Positions 34,501-44,002 are shown, numbered from the stretch's first letter. The stretch: DNA of 64,000 nt from Ponticaulis profundi (GCF_042659465.1 NZ_JBHSSW010000066.1:372001-436000), one strand, 5' to 3'. The notes: generated from the letters alone by a model not told the origin. Translations and numbers: made by a program.

Positions 34501-37500
34501 ATGTCCGATACGCTGAGAAAAACCAGTTTCATTCATCTGGGCGTGCGCTCAGCTTTCTCGCTGCTTGAGAGCATGATCACAAGCAAGGCCCTGATCGGAT
34601 GGGCTGGAGATCATCTCGTACCAGCCATCGGCTTTACCGATCACAATAACCTTTTTGGCGCGCTCGAGATTTCCGAGGGTCTGGCCGGAATTGGCGTTCA
34701 GCCAATCGTCGGCTGCGCTTTTGATGTTCTACCGCCCGGACATGATGCGGAAACCTATCGATTGGCGATTTATGCGCAGGATGTAACCGGTTATGAGCGC
34801 CTGATGGCGTTGTCGTCCTTTGCCTATCTGGAAAGCGCCAATGGCGTGCCGGTTCTCAATGAAGCCCATGTTTTTGAAAACACCGACGGACTGATCGCCC
34901 TTTCCGGCGGCGCGTGGGGCGCCGCAGGCAAAGCTGCCTGTCGCGGCAAGGCTGATCAGGTGAAAGCTTCGCTTCAACGCCTCAGCGACGCTTATCCTGG
35001 ACGGTGTTACGTGGAAATCCAACGCCATGACGAACCCGAGGAAATCGAAAGCGAACCTTTTCTGGTCGATGCCGCCTACGAACTCGATCTGCCGCTCATC
35101 GCTACACAGGATGCCCGGTTCCTTAAGCGTAGCGACCATGCTGCGCATGACGCATTGATGTGTATTCGAAACGGCAATTATGTCGGCCAGACAGAACGCT
35201 ACCGGATAACGGCCGAGCACTATCTGAAGACAGAAGCCGAAATGGTGACTCTTTTCAACGACTTACCGGAAGCAATCGAAAACACCGTTGAATTGGCGCA
35301 GCGCTGCGCTGTGCGACCACGTCTTCGCGCCCCCATCCTTCCAGCGTTCGATGGTGGATTTGGTCGAAGCGAGGCCGATGAGCTTCGCGCTCAGGCAAAT
35401 GAGGGCCTGCAAAACCGGATCAAAATGGCCGATACCATTTATGGGACGGAAGCGGAGTATCAGGAACGGCTCGATTTCGAACTCAGCATCATCGAGAAGA
35501 TGGGGTTTCCGGGTTACTTCCTGATCGTATCGGACTTCATCAAATGGGCAAAAGAGCAGGGCATCCCGGTTGGGCCGGGGCGAGGATCTGGTGCGGGCTC
35601 TCTCGTTGCCTGGTCGCTCCTGATTACCGATCTGGATCCGCTCCGATTTGGCTTGCTTTTCGAACGCTTCTTGAATCCGGAACGTATCTCCATGCCGGAC
35701 TTCGACGTCGACTTCTGTCAGGAGCGACGCGGCGAAGTCATTCGCTATGTGCGTGACAAATATGGCGAAGCCAGTGTGGCGTCGATCATCACCTTCGGTA
35801 CGCTCCAGGCGAAGGCTGTCGTTCGCGACGTTGGTCGGGTCATGCAGATGCCTTATGGACAGGTCGACCGGTTGTCGAAACTCATTCCGTTCAACCCAGC
35901 CAAACCTCCAAAACTTTCTGATGCCATCGATGATGAACCGAAATTTCAGGAAGAGATCGACCGCGATCCGCTAGTCGGCGAAATGCTTGATACAGCGCTG
36001 GCGCTTGAAGGGCTCTACCGAAATGCAGGCACGCACGCTGCCGGTGTTGTGATCGGTGACCGTCCGCTCGTTCAGCTGACACCGCTCTATCGAGATCCGC
36101 GTTCCGATCTACCAGCAACCCAGCTCAATATGAAATGGGCAGAGCAGGCCGGGCTCGTAAAGTTCGACTTCCTCGGACTAAAAACGCTTACCGTTGTGCA
36201 GCGAGCGCTAAACTTTCTGGATAAAACAGAAGAGACCATGCCGTCAGAATGGCGGCTGTACGACGACCAGAAATCTTACGATCTTATGTCCAATGGCGAT
36301 ACGCTCGGCGTGTTCCAGCTCGAGGGACAGGGCATGCGCGACACACTGAAAAAAGTGCGTCCCGGCTCGATCGAAGACGTGATTGCGATCATCTCTCTTT
36401 ATCGTCCCGGCCCGATGGACAACATTCCGCGCTTTGTGGATGTGAAATTCGGTCGCGAAGACGCAGACTATTATCACCCTTTGCTAAAGCCGATCCTCGA
36501 AGAGACTTACGGTGTGCCTGTCTATCAGGAACAGGTGATGCGAATGGCCCAGGAACTGGCTGGCTATTCACTGGGTGAAGCTGACATGCTTCGCCGCGCC
36601 ATGGGAAAAAAGAAAGTCGAAGAGATGGTGAAGCAGCGTATGCGCTTCATCGCTGGCGCGAAAGAAAAAGACGTTCCGGAAAAACAGGCCAGCCATATAT
36701 TCGACGTGATGGAAAAGTTCGCAGGGTACGGTTTCAACAAATCGCACGCGGCGGCCTATGCGGCCATTTCCTATCAGACGGCATACCTGAAGGCGAACCA
36801 TCCGATTGAATTCCTGGCGGCGTCCATGAGCCTCGATATTCAGAACACCGACAAGCTGGCTGCCTTCTTCCAGGAAGCCAAACGTCTCGACATCGAGGTC
36901 AAACCTCCGAACATCAATGAGAGCAATGCCGACTTTGATGTACGTGACGGTGCGATCATCTACGCACTTGGCGCGATCAAAGGTGTTGGTCTCGAAGCAA
37001 TGAAACACGTTGTCGAAATCCGAAAGAGCGGTGCTTTCGAGAGCCTGCACGACTTTGCTGAGCGCGTAGACCCACGCCACGTCAATCGGAAATGCATGGA
37101 GTCGCTCGCCAAATCGGGAGCATTTGATTGTCTTGAATCCAACCGCGCACGTGCGCTGGCCGCCGTAGATGTGCTTGTTGCGACGAGCGCTTCAGCAGCC
37201 GAAGATCGTGCTTCCAGTCAGGTGAGCCTGTTTGGCGATGACGCAGCTGTCATTCGGGCCCCGCTTCCAAAGGCCTCGATGTGGTCGGCAACTACAAAAC
37301 TGGATCATGAGTTCAAAGCCGTCGGATTTTATCTGAGTGGTCACCCGCTTGATGGTCTGCTTCTGGCCGGAGCGCGTGATCGCATCACGCTTGCGATGGA
37401 TCTTCAGGAAGTCGCGCGGGAAAAGTCGTCTCTCGAAATGATGGGCATTGTTCGTGCCCGTATCGAAAAACCGGCCATGTCGGGTGGCAAGTTCGCTTAT

Positions 37501-37926
37501 GTGACGTTCTCCGATCCCACCGGTGAATTCGAAGCCATGGTGCCTCCTGAAACGCTGATGGAAATACGAGATACGCTGGAACCGGGTAGCTCAGTTGTCG
37601 TTCGTATTCGTCCACGCGTCAAAGAAGACGAGCTGCGTCTGTCTGTTGATGGTGCTGTACCGATCGAGAAAGCCTCGCTGGGTGCGCCGAAAGGACTGAT
37701 GGTATCTCTCGAACCGGGCATGTCCCCAGAACTTCTTATTGAAGTGTCCAAACAGCTCGCACGGATCGACACCAATGAGCGCGGCGAGATACAGCTTGAA
37801 TTGCGCATCTCCGACGGTTCGGTTGCCTATATCCGACTTCCCGGTCGATACGCTGTCAGTACGGGCGCAGCACAGCTTCTGAAATCCTCTGCAGGCGTAC
37901 GAAGCGTTAGGGAACTTGCCGCATAA
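34501..37926 (+). CDS. dnaE: DNA polymerase III, alpha subunit
   Basis: Replicative polymerase. The 1141 residues show an N-terminal PHP domain (about 1-280), the polymerase core with catalytic Asp400 and Asp402 in MPDFDVDFC and Asp556 in KFDFLGLKT, helix-hairpin-helix elements, a beta-clamp-binding peptide QVSLF near residues 906-910, an OB domain and a C-terminal tail. The first PHP motif reads HLGVRS instead of the metal-binding HxHxH pattern of active PHP domains, so the PHP nuclease is probably dead and proofreading left to a separate epsilon subunit. It lies after lolD with a 35-bp gap. Confidence 0.97.
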   Translation: MSDTLRKTSFIHLGVRSAFSLLESMITSKALIGWAGDHLVPAIGFTDHNNLFGALEISEGLAGIGVQPIVGCAFDVLPPGHDAETYRLAIYAQDVTGYERLMALSSFAYLESANGVPVLNEAHVFENTDGLIALSGGAWGAAGKAACRGKADQVKASLQRLSDAYPGRCYVEIQRHDEPEEIESEPFLVDAAYELDLPLIATQDARFLKRSDHAAHDALMCIRNGNYVGQTERYRITAEHYLKTEAEMVTLFNDLPEAIENTVELAQRCAVRPRLRAPILPAFDGGFGRSEADELRAQANEGLQNRIKMADTIYGTEAEYQERLDFELSIIEKMGFPGYFLIVSDFIKWAKEQGIPVGPGRGSGAGSLVAWSLLITDLDPLRFGLLFERFLNPERISMPDFDVDFCQERRGEVIRYVRDKYGEASVASIITFGTLQAKAVVRDVGRVMQMPYGQVDRLSKLIPFNPAKPPKLSDAIDDEPKFQEEIDRDPLVGEMLDTALALEGLYRNAGTHAAGVVIGDRPLVQLTPLYRDPRSDLPATQLNMKWAEQAGLVKFDFLGLKTLTVVQRALNFLDKTEETMPSEWRLYDDQKSYDLMSNGDTLGVFQLEGQGMRDTLKKVRPGSIEDVIAIISLYRPGPMDNIPRFVDVKFGREDADYYHPLLKPILEETYGVPVYQEQVMRMAQELAGYSLGEADMLRRAMGKKKVEEMVKQRMRFIAGAKEKDVPEKQASHIFDVMEKFAGYGFNKSHAAAYAAISYQTAYLKANHPIEFLAASMSLDIQNTDKLAAFFQEAKRLDIEVKPPNINESNADFDVRDGAIIYALGAIKGVGLEAMKHVVEIRKSGAFESLHDFAERVDPRHVNRKCMESLAKSGAFDCLESNRARALAAVDVLVATSASAAEDRASSQVSLFGDDAAVIRAPLPKASMWSATTKLDHEFKAVGFYLSGHPLDGLLLAGARDRITLAMDLQEVAREKSSLEMMGIVRARIEKPAMSGGKFAYVTFSDPTGEFEAMVPPETLMEIRDTLEPGSSVVVRIRPRVKEDELRLSVDGAVPIEKASLGAPKGLMVSLEPGMSPELLIEVSKQLARIDTNERGEIQLELRISDGSVAYIRLPGRYAVSTGAAQLLKSSAGVRSVRELAA

Positions 37927-37932
37927 AGGCGG

Positions 37933-37960
37933 TTGCCTCATAGGCGAAACTCTGTATAAG
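37933..37960 (+). promoter_or_regulatory. Candidate promoter of the rpsB operon
   Basis: TTGCCT (37933-37938) and TATAAG (37955-37960) stand 16 bp apart, a fair sigma-70-type pair just after the dnaE stop. It would start a leader of about 98 bases before the rpsB ATG. Confidence 0.45.
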
Positions 37961-37997
37961 CCACGATCATTCCGACACGCGGACGGCAAACATTTGC

Positions 37998-38051
37998 ATC
38001 CGGTGCTGGCTTCACGTTGGAGCTGGCTTTGTCTGCGGCGGCTAACCGGAT
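37998..38051 (+). promoter_or_regulatory. Helix in the rpsB leader next to the ribosome site
   Basis: ATCCGGT (37998-38004) is perfectly complementary to ACCGGAT (38045-38051). The right arm ends just before the AGGAG ribosome site (38052-38056 region), so the helix would place that site at the base of a structured leader. It could serve autoregulation by S2, known for rpsB leaders in other bacteria, but I cannot match it to a known family. Confidence 0.3.
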
Positions 38052-38064
38052 AGGAGAAAATAAA

Positions 38065-38907
38065 ATGGCACTGCCTGAATTCACAATGGCTCAGCTGCTC
38101 GAAGCTGGCGTACACTTTGGCCACCAAACACACCGCTGGAACCCAAAGATGAAAAAATTCATCTATGGTGAGCGCAGCCACATCCACATTCTGGACCTGT
38201 CTCAGACTGTGCCGCTGATGCACCAGGCGCTTGTGAAAGTCCGTGATACCGTCGCTAAAGGCGGTCGCGTTCTTTTCGTTGGTACAAAGCGCCAAGCTTC
38301 TGAACCAATTGCAGAAGCTGCTTCCCGTTGTGCACAATATTACATGAACCATCGCTGGCTTGGCGGGACGCTGACTAACTGGTCAACGGTTTCCAACTCC
38401 ATCAAGCGTCTGAAAGAACTAACAGAGCTTCTGTCTCAGGACGCTGCGGCGACTGGTTTGACGAAAAAAGAACTTCTGAACCGCGAGCGTGAACGCGAGA
38501 AGCTTGAACGCGCACTCGGTGGTATTCAGGACATGGGCGACCTGCCTGACCTGATGTTCGTCATCGACACCAACAAAGAGCAGATCGCGATCAAAGAAGC
38601 GAAAAAGCTCGGCATCCCAGTTGTTGCTGTTGTTGATACAAACTGCGACCCGGATGACGTCGACTTCCCATTCCCGGGCAATGACGACGCAGCTCGTGCA
38701 ATTTCACTCTATGCCAACCTCATCGCTGATGCGGTTCTTGATGGCCTCGCTGAATCAACTGCAGGTCTCGGCATTGATCTTGGCGAATCTGAAGACATCA
38801 CGGACGCAGCGCTCGCTGATCTGAATGTCGCAGAAGCCGCCGAAGAAGCAGAAGGTTCAACAGAAGAGGGCGAAGGCTCTGCTTCTAAAGAATCCACAGA
38901 CGCTTAA
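38065..38907 (+). CDS. rpsB: 30S ribosomal protein S2
   Basis: Small-subunit ribosomal protein. The start MALPEFTMAQLLEAGVHFGH at 38065 has AGGAGA upstream; an open frame from 38017 is not used. The 280 residues contain the signature GHQTHRWNPKMKKFIYGER, NHRWLGGTLTNW and PVVAVVDTNCDPD. A C-terminal tail of about 40 residues rich in Glu, Ala and Ser goes beyond the E. coli protein (241 residues); acidic S2 tails are seen in other Alphaproteobacteria. Confidence 0.97.
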   Translation: MALPEFTMAQLLEAGVHFGHQTHRWNPKMKKFIYGERSHIHILDLSQTVPLMHQALVKVRDTVAKGGRVLFVGTKRQASEPIAEAASRCAQYYMNHRWLGGTLTNWSTVSNSIKRLKELTELLSQDAAATGLTKKELLNREREREKLERALGGIQDMGDLPDLMFVIDTNKEQIAIKEAKKLGIPVVAVVDTNCDPDDVDFPFPGNDDAARAISLYANLIADAVLDGLAESTAGLGIDLGESEDITDAALADLNVAEAAEEAEGSTEEGEGSASKESTDA

Positions 38908-38928
38908 CTCCGACAAAGGTTTTATAAA

Positions 38929-39846
38929 ATGGCTCAGATTACAGCCTCTCTCGTCAAGGAACTTCGCGACAAGTCCGGCGCAGGCATGATGGACGCGAAG
39001 AAAGCTCTGGTCGAAACAGACGGCGACATGGAAGCTGCTGTTGACTGGCTTCGCAAGAAAGGTCTTTCGAAGGCTGCGAAGAAAGCTGACCGTGTTGCTG
39101 CTGATGGTCTCGTCGCTGCTGTTGTTTCTGACGACAAGAAAACAGGCGTCCTGGTCGAGCTCAACGCTGAAACAGACTTCGTTGCCCGCAACGAAGGTTT
39201 CCAGAAGGCTCTGCTCAGCTTCGCAAACGCCGCTCTTACGACCGATGGTTCGAAAGACGGCCTGCTCGCTGCACCTGCGACAGAAGGCGAGGGCACCATT
39301 GCGGACCAGATTACACGTCTGATCGCTACGATTGGTGAAAACATCACGCTTCGTCGCGTCGAGAAACTCGAGTCTCCAGAAGGCGCTGTCAGCAGCTATA
39401 TGCACACAGCTGCTGCAGAAGGCCTTGGCCGTATCGGTGTTCTCGTTGCCCTCAAAGGCGACGCAGACATTGCGACCATGGAAGACGCGGGCCGCAAAGT
39501 TGCGATGCATATCGCAGCGACAAGCCCAGCTGCTGCTACGACGGATGAGCTCGACCCTGAACTGGTCGAACGCGAGCGTACGGTTCTTACCGAACAGGCG
39601 CGCGAATCCGGCAAGCCGGATAACGTGATCGAAAAGATGATCGAAGGCCGCATCAACAAGTTCTACAAAGAAGTTGTTCTGGTGGAGCAGCAGTTTGTCA
39701 TGAACCCGGACGAAACTGTGAAGCAGTTCCTTGCTGGTCTGAAAACTGAACTCGTTGGCTTTAAGCGTGTTACGCTTGGTGAAGGCATCGAGAAAGAAGA
39801 GTCAGATTTTGCTGCTGAAGTTGCTGCTGCAACCAAAGCCGGTTAA
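38929..39846 (+). CDS. tsf: Elongation factor Ts
   Basis: Exchanges GDP for GTP on EF-Tu. The 305 residues begin with the UBA-like domain (VKELRDKSGAGMMDAKKALVE) and contain ETDFVARN and MHIAATSP, the family signatures; the coiled-coil insertion and C-terminal module are present. Length is normal. It lies 21 bp after rpsB, the standard pair. Confidence 0.98.
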   Translation: MAQITASLVKELRDKSGAGMMDAKKALVETDGDMEAAVDWLRKKGLSKAAKKADRVAADGLVAAVVSDDKKTGVLVELNAETDFVARNEGFQKALLSFANAALTTDGSKDGLLAAPATEGEGTIADQITRLIATIGENITLRRVEKLESPEGAVSSYMHTAAAEGLGRIGVLVALKGDADIATMEDAGRKVAMHIAATSPAAATTDELDPELVERERTVLTEQARESGKPDNVIEKMIEGRINKFYKEVVLVEQQFVMNPDETVKQFLAGLKTELVGFKRVTLGEGIEKEESDFAAEVAAATKAG

Positions 39847-39847
39847 T

Positions 39848-39887
39848 TTGTCTCTGGTTGTCTTTGGCCGAATCTGGTCAGAGACAA
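39848..39887 (+). promoter_or_regulatory. Hairpin between tsf and pyrH
   Basis: TTGTCTCTG (39848-39856) pairs perfectly with CAGAGACAA (39879-39887) around a 22-base loop. No T-tract follows, so it is not a normal intrinsic terminator; it may mark an RNA processing or stability boundary between rpsB-tsf and the genes after it. Confidence 0.35.
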
Positions 39888-39911
39888 CCTGATAACGCAT
39901 GGAGCCGAAAC

Positions 39912-40655
39912 ATGGATGATGGATCACCGTCCCCTAGCACCAACTTCCGGTTCCGACGTGTATTATTGAAAATATCAGGCGAGGCGCTCATGGGCGCCTC
40001 ATCCTTTGGCATCGATATGAATGCCTGTGCGAACCTCGCTCGTGGGGTCGCTGCGGCGTCTCAGGCTGGCGCAGAAATCTGTCTTGTCATTGGCGGCGGA
40101 AACATCTTCCGCGGATTGGCGGGTGCCGCTCAGGGCATGGATCGCGCTCAGGCGGACCATATGGGCATGCTAGCGACGGTCATGAATGCGCTGGCTATGC
40201 AGTCTGCACTCGAACAGATCGGCGTTCCGACACGGGTACAGTCTGCTATTCCGATGCCAACCGTTTGCGAACAATTCATCCGACGCAAAGCCATCCGTCA
40301 CATGGAAAAAGGACGGATTGTGATTTTTGCGGCTGGTACAGGCAATCCATACTTTACAACCGATACCGGCGCTGCGCTCCGCGCGGCGGAAATGGATTGC
40401 GACGCCATGCTTAAGGGAACTCAGGTAGACGGTGTCTACTCTGAAGATCCGAAGAAAAACCCCGAAGCCGTCCGCTATGACCAGCTCGATTATCAGGAGG
40501 TTCTTGCCAGAGACCTCCGTGTCATGGATGCTTCAGCTGTCAGCCTGTTAAGGGACAGCGATATCCCGATTGTCGTGTTTGACCTTCATGAGCCTGGAGC
40601 GCTGAATAAAGTGCTGACCGGTGAAGGCGTCTGCACGGTCATCGGCAATTCCTGA
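39912..40655 (+). CDS. pyrH: Uridylate kinase
   Basis: Phosphorylates UMP to UDP; an amino-acid-kinase-fold hexamer unlike eukaryotic UMP kinases. The ATG at 39912 has GGAG seven bases upstream; the frame is open from 39858. The 247 residues show RVLLKISGEALMG, VIGGGNIFRG, DRAQADHMGMLATVMNALA and AAGTGNPYFTTDTGAALRA. tsf-pyrH-frr order is the common one. Confidence 0.97.
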   Translation: MDDGSPSPSTNFRFRRVLLKISGEALMGASSFGIDMNACANLARGVAAASQAGAEICLVIGGGNIFRGLAGAAQGMDRAQADHMGMLATVMNALAMQSALEQIGVPTRVQSAIPMPTVCEQFIRRKAIRHMEKGRIVIFAAGTGNPYFTTDTGAALRAAEMDCDAMLKGTQVDGVYSEDPKKNPEAVRYDQLDYQEVLARDLRVMDASAVSLLRDSDIPIVVFDLHEPGALNKVLTGEGVCTVIGNS

Positions 40656-40665
40656 GGAACAGAAC

Positions 40666-41232
40666 ATGTCAGAAGAACTTGATTTCGACGAAGCCGACCT
40701 GAAACGCCGCATGGATGGCGCACTGAATGCACTGTCCAGTGAGTTTGGTGGCCTGCGTACAGGTCGTGCGTCTGTCAATTTGCTCGATAACATTACTGTC
40801 ATGGCATATGGCGCTCCGACACCGCTCAACCAGGTTGGTTCGGTTTCTGTACCAGAACCACGCATGCTGACAGTGAACATCTGGGACAAGGTAAATGTCG
40901 GCGCTGCAGACAAGGCCATCCGTGAATCCGGGCTGGGCCTCAACCCTGTTGTTGATGGCCAGAACCTTCGCATTCCGATTCCGCCTCTAAACGAAGAACG
41001 CCGCGCCGAGCTGGCCAAAGTAGCCGGCAAATATGCCGAACAAGCCCGCATCGCAATCCGCAGCGTCCGGAAAGACGGTATGGATACGCTGAAGAAAATG
41101 CAGAAAGCCGGCGACATCAGCGAAGACGAGCTGAAAGCGTTTTCTGATGATGTTCAGAAGCTAACAGACAAAATGGTCAAACGCGTCGATGAAGCTCTCG
41201 CGGCCAAAGAAGAGGAAATCATGCAGGTTTAG
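40666..41232 (+). CDS. frr: Ribosome recycling factor
   Basis: With EF-G, splits the post-termination ribosome. The 188 residues (usual about 185) contain LNALSSEFGGLRTGRAS, PLNQVGSVSVPEPRML and the helical C-terminal part RRAELAKVAGKYAEQARIAIR-like region ending in a coiled-coil tail. Start at 40666 has GAGGAAC upstream; an open frame from 40621 overlaps pyrH and is not used. Confidence 0.97.
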   Translation: MSEELDFDEADLKRRMDGALNALSSEFGGLRTGRASVNLLDNITVMAYGAPTPLNQVGSVSVPEPRMLTVNIWDKVNVGAADKAIRESGLGLNPVVDGQNLRIPIPPLNEERRAELAKVAGKYAEQARIAIRSVRKDGMDTLKKMQKAGDISEDELKAFSDDVQKLTDKMVKRVDEALAAKEEEIMQV

Positions 41233-41253
41233 TCTGCATGATTTAGCTTGAGG

Positions 41254-41991
41254 ATGTCCGCTGGTCCGAAACACGACCCTCAACATGTCGCCATCATCAT
41301 GGATGGTAACGGCCGATGGGCGAAGGCACGCGGACTTCCAAGAGAGGTGGGGCACCAGCGTGGCGTCGAAGCACTGCGCCGAACAGTCGAAGCTTGCCGC
41401 TCGCGAGACCTATCTCACCTGACGGTTTTTTCGTTTTCAACTGAAAACTGGAAACGACCTGCCACCGAAGTCTCATCGCTTTTCGCATTACTTCGCCTCT
41501 ATGTGCGCCAGGATCTTAAAAAACTACATTCAGAAGGCGTCCGTATTCGAGTGATCGGAACGCGCGCAGGCTTACCAGACGACGTCCTTTCACTGATCGA
41601 GGAATCAGAAACTTTGACGGCGCAGAATAGTCGCTTTCAGCTCAACATCGCGTTCAACTATGGTGGTCAGGACGAAATTTTGACTGCCTGCAAAACGCTG
41701 GCCCGATCCTGCGAGCGCGGCGAACTAACGTCAGACGACATTACGCTTGAGCATTTCGAACAAGCGCTTTGGTTTGGCGACATTCCAGACCCAGAACTTC
41801 TCATCAGAACCAGTGGCGAATTCCGAATCAGCAATTTCATGCTGTGGCAAATCGCATATAGCGAGCTTGTCTTCATGGACTGTCTCTGGCCTGATTTTGG
41901 CGAAGATCAACTGGACGAGGCACTAAAAACCTATCGATCCAGAGATCGACGATTTGGCGGGCTAGCGACCGAGAGCGCCGCTTCCAGATGA
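41254..41991 (+). CDS. uppS: Isoprenyl transferase (undecaprenyl diphosphate synthase)
   Basis: Adds eight isopentenyl units to farnesyl diphosphate in cis, giving the C55 carrier for peptidoglycan and O-antigen. The 245 residues have HVAIIMDGNGRWAKARG with catalytic Asp17, the GHQRGVEALRR stretch and the C-terminal ELLIRTSGEFRISNFMLWQ signature, where DPELLIRTSGE is typical. ATG 41254 is chosen over a TTG at 41248, but no clear ribosome site is seen for either. Stop overlaps the cdsA start (ATGA). Confidence 0.95.
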   Translation: MSAGPKHDPQHVAIIMDGNGRWAKARGLPREVGHQRGVEALRRTVEACRSRDLSHLTVFSFSTENWKRPATEVSSLFALLRLYVRQDLKKLHSEGVRIRVIGTRAGLPDDVLSLIEESETLTAQNSRFQLNIAFNYGGQDEILTACKTLARSCERGELTSDDITLEHFEQALWFGDIPDPELLIRTSGEFRISNFMLWQIAYSELVFMDCLWPDFGEDQLDEALKTYRSRDRRFGGLATESAASR

Positions 41992-42815
41992 CACGCAACA
42001 ATCCTGGAAAATCAAAAGATGCGCTGTTCATGCGCATCCTATCTGCCGTGGTGATGATCCCGGCAGGTTTGGTGGTCGTATCTGCCGGCGGTATAATACT
42101 GGTCCTGGCGTGTGTCGCTTGCGGCATCGGCATGTGGCTGGAGTATCAGACCGTCAGCAGTCGCACTTCGAGACGAGAGTTACAGTTCGTTGGCGGCGTT
42201 CTGATCACATTGAACTGCCTAGCGAGTCTGCTCGGTATATCCGTCGGCTTTATGGTGGCCGGTCTTAGTAGCGTTTTGCTTGGCTTTTATCTTTGCCTGA
42301 ATCGGACGCCGAAGTGCGGATGGCTCGTCGCAGGTTTTGTCGTCATCAATGCTGCCTTGTTATCACTTCTTTTGCTAAGGAACGGCGTTTCAGGCGGATT
42401 GCAATTGACGCTCGCCATCATGGTTTGCGTATGGTCGACAGATATCTTTGCCTATTTTGCCGGCAGAGGCTTTGGCGGTCCCAAGCTTGCACCACAGGGC
42501 AGCCCGAATAAAACCTGGTCGGGTGCAGCAGGCGCCGTGATTTGTACCGTCCTGATCGGGGCACTACTCGCGGGGCTTTTTGGTGCCTCTCTCTTGCTTT
42601 GGGCGCCTTATGCTGCGCTCATCAGCATGGTCGCTCAACTCGGCGATCTGATCCAATCTTATTGGAAGCGTCGTTTCGACGTAAAAGACTCAAGTTCACT
42701 CATCCCTGGACATGGCGGATTGCTTGATCGTCTTGATTCCTTTTCTGCAGTGCTTATCACGACGAGTGCTACCAGCTGGCTGGTGGTCGATTTCCCGCAG
42801 GCTTTGCTAGGTTAG
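41988..42815 (+). CDS. cdsA: Phosphatidate cytidylyltransferase
   Basis: Makes CDP-diacylglycerol from phosphatidate and CTP at the inner membrane, the branch point to all phospholipids. The 275 residues are mostly hydrophobic, with about seven to eight helices, a motif WSTDIFAYFAGRGFGGPKLAP and the C-terminal signature QLGDLIQSYWKRRFDVKDSS then IPGHGGLLDRLDS. Its ATG overlaps the uppS TGA, so translation is coupled. Confidence 0.95.
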   Translation: MTRNNPGKSKDALFMRILSAVVMIPAGLVVVSAGGIILVLACVACGIGMWLEYQTVSSRTSRRELQFVGGVLITLNCLASLLGISVGFMVAGLSSVLLGFYLCLNRTPKCGWLVAGFVVINAALLSLLLLRNGVSGGLQLTLAIMVCVWSTDIFAYFAGRGFGGPKLAPQGSPNKTWSGAAGAVICTVLIGALLAGLFGASLLLWAPYAALISMVAQLGDLIQSYWKRRFDVKDSSSLIPGHGGLLDRLDSFSAVLITTSATSWLVVDFPQALLG

Positions 42816-42821
42816 TTGCGT

Positions 42822-43997
42822 ATGAAAATTACCGTCCTTGGCTCGACAGGCTCAATTGGAGTCTCCACGCTCGATGTGATTTCACACACAAACTCACTTC
42901 ATCCCGGAAGCTTTGACATCGACACGCTAATTGCTGGCAGCAATGCCGAAATGCTCGCCAAACAAGCAATAGCGGTGAACGCGAAACACGCTGTTGTGAG
43001 CGATCCGGGGCAGTACCAGACATTGCAGGCAAACCTTGCTGGCACGAACATTAGCTGCGCAGCGGGGCTCGATGCTGTTCTGGATGGCGCTGCGCGTCCT
43101 GTGGATCGCTGCATGGCGGCCATATCAGGCACAGCAGGCCTGCGCCCTACGCTTGCAGCACTGGAAGCCGGGAACACAATCTTGCTCGCTAACAAGGAAA
43201 CCATGGTGTGCGCGGGTCCGATCATCCTGGCAAAAGCGAAAGCACTCGGCGTTGAGATCATTCCGGTCGACTCTGAACACAATGCGATATTTCAGGTTCT
43301 GGACCAGTCCAATGCCGTTGAGCGGATGACGCTGACAGCTTCCGGCGGCCCCTTCCGCACGACTCCGCTGAAAGAGATGCGGGCTGCAACACCTGCTATG
43401 GCGCTAAACCATCCAAACTGGTCCATGGGTGCCAAGAACTCGCTCGATAGCGCCACCATGATGAACAAAGGCCTGGAACTCATCGAAGCGGCATATCTCT
43501 TTGAATTGCCGGAAGACCGTATCGACGTTCTTATTCACCCGCAGTCCATCATCCACTCTCTGGTGGCGTATAAAGACGGATCGGTGCTTGCGCAGATGGG
43601 TGATCCTGACATGCGTACGCCGATTTCCTATGCGCTCGGCTGGCCAAACCGTGTTGAAACGACCGTGAAGCGATTGGATCTCGCCGCTCTGTCCAGACTG
43701 GATTTCGAGGAACCGGATACCGAACGTTTTCCAGCTCTCGAGATTGCGCGAGCTGCTAGCCGGGAGGGGCCACTCGGCACCTGTGTTTATAATGCCGCCA
43801 ACGAAGCTGCTGGACTCCTGTTCCTGGACAGCAAGTGCGGATTTCTGGACATCGCCAAACATGTCCGACTTGCAATGGACTGGGCGCTAGACAGCACCAA
43901 CCCTGAAATGCCACCATCCATCACTTCTACTGACGATGTTCTGCATGTGACGAAACGCGTTTCTGATCATGTGAGCACGTCATTGCTTGGGCTTTAA
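42822..43997 (+). CDS. dxr: 1-deoxy-D-xylulose 5-phosphate reductoisomerase
   Basis: Second step of the non-mevalonate isoprenoid pathway: DXP to MEP with NADPH. The 391 residues start KITVLGSTGSIGVSTLDV (NADPH site), then ALANKE-like LLANKETMV, IIPVDSEHNAIFQ with the metal-binding Asp/Glu, TASGGPF, and NHPNWSMGAKNSLDSATMMN with the catalytic residues. The start is ATG 42822; a TTG at 42816 is in frame. Together with uppS it serves the carrier-lipid supply. Confidence 0.97.
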   Translation: MKITVLGSTGSIGVSTLDVISHTNSLHPGSFDIDTLIAGSNAEMLAKQAIAVNAKHAVVSDPGQYQTLQANLAGTNISCAAGLDAVLDGAARPVDRCMAAISGTAGLRPTLAALEAGNTILLANKETMVCAGPIILAKAKALGVEIIPVDSEHNAIFQVLDQSNAVERMTLTASGGPFRTTPLKEMRAATPAMALNHPNWSMGAKNSLDSATMMNKGLELIEAAYLFELPEDRIDVLIHPQSIIHSLVAYKDGSVLAQMGDPDMRTPISYALGWPNRVETTVKRLDLAALSRLDFEEPDTERFPALEIARAASREGPLGTCVYNAANEAAGLLFLDSKCGFLDIAKHVRLAMDWALDSTNPEMPPSITSTDDVLHVTKRVSDHVSTSLLGL

Positions 43998-44002
43998 ATT
44001 TA

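Noticed and set aside
39848..39887. tsf-pyrH hairpin as an intrinsic terminator
   Set aside because: No T-tract after the stem and the loop is long; kept only as a possible processing or stability element.
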